23,588 nucleotides of DNA from CAYLMG01 sp964464635 (GTDB lineage: Bacteria > Planctomycetota > Phycisphaerae > Sedimentisphaerales > Anaerobacaceae): assembly GCA_964464635.1 (NCBI GenBank), contig CAYXGT010000044.1:1-23588 (forward strand). Direction: 5' to 3'. The notes below the pieces were generated by a model. That model was not told where the DNA came from. It did no database searches and saw only the letters and a program-made list of their open reading frames with translations. Position 1 is the stretch's first letter; every line of letters starts with the position of its first letter. The position numbers and the translations under genes were made by a program. This document shows, piece after piece, positions 23,405-23,588 of this stretch.

Positions 23405-23588
23405 ATGAAAAGGTCAAATGTTGTCCTTCTGGTTTTTGTTTTGAATTGTGCTGTTCTGCTGTCCATAAGCGGTGCTGAAACCACTATTTCCGAGACGCCG
23501 CTCGATGTTCAGCAAATCACGCTCAATGTTGACCAGGCCAGGATTACAATAAATCCTGAAATTTACGGTCACTTTTCAGAGCATCTTG
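23405..23588 (+). CDS. GH51 alpha-L-arabinofuranosidase, N-terminal fragment (cut by window edge)
   Basis: The 61 visible codons start with a signal peptide (MKRSNVVLLVFVLNCAVLLS, then ISGA) and go on to ITLNVDQARITINPEIYGHF then SEHL. The 'I(N/S)P.IYG.F.EH(L/I)' opening is characteristic of GH51 arabinofuranosidases. AAAGGG lies about six bases before the ATG. It is 42 bases downstream of the GH43-like gene and probably in the same operon. This would be the second GH51 in the window; its active-site residues are beyond the edge. Confidence 0.82.
   Translation, partial: MKRSNVVLLVFVLNCAVLLSISGAETTISETPLDVQQITLNVDQARITINPEIYGHFSEHL

Overview
The window looks like a piece of a Planctomycetota chromosome, most likely class Phycisphaerae (Sedimentisphaerales-like). 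This is inferred from three things: PEP-CTERM tails of the form PAPGA(I/V)LL-GIG-GWLRRR, a degenerate dockerin-like C-terminus with the 'NFKDFALLADKW' pattern typical of that phylum, and a moderate-GC genome pairing exopolysaccharide export with plant-polysaccharide hydrolases. No rRNA or marker gene is present to confirm it.

Bases 3-11751 (+ strand) are an exopolysaccharide / protein-sorting operon. It holds a PssD/PssE-type two-subunit glycosyltransferase, an exosortase fused behind a degenerate sugar-nucleotidyltransferase plus left-handed beta-helix (LbH) module, a Wzz/Wzc-type tyrosine autokinase, a bacterial sugar transferase carrying a similar pseudo-nucleotidyltransferase + LbH front end, a 1390-residue membrane-anchored TPR protein, and a small stand-alone LuxR-type HTH regulator. 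A clean intrinsic terminator at 11820-11841 closes the operon. Just after it lies a cluster of short hairpins with matching ends, resembling a small non-autonomous IS200/IS605-like element.

Bases 12248-15431 (+) hold the probable exosortase substrates: one odd protein with an internal sorting-signal-like segment, three secreted PEP-CTERM proteins with unrelated bodies and near-identical tails, and a decayed orphan tail (14657-14734). Convergent to them, on the - strand, is a probable three-gene unit: Wza-like export lipoprotein, membrane/coiled-coil protein of unknown function, and secreted parallel beta-helix protein with a dockerin-like tail. It has a good sigma70-type promoter at 18697-18726. 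The two units meet at a bidirectional terminator (15466-15498).

Bases 18985-23588 are an arabinan/arabinoxylan-degradation cluster. GH51 and GH43 enzymes run leftward, and a second GH43-like enzyme plus the start of another GH51 run rightward from a shared divergent control region.

How the parts may work together: the sugar transferase starts a lipid-linked glycan, PssD/E extends it, the autokinase and Wza-like protein control and perform export, and the exosortase anchors or processes PEP-CTERM proteins at the envelope. Wzx-type flippase, Wzy-type polymerase and most glycosyltransferases are absent and probably lie left of the window. The most unusual feature is that two different membrane enzymes, exosortase and initiating sugar transferase, carry the same kind of catalytically dead nucleotidyltransferase/LbH domain.
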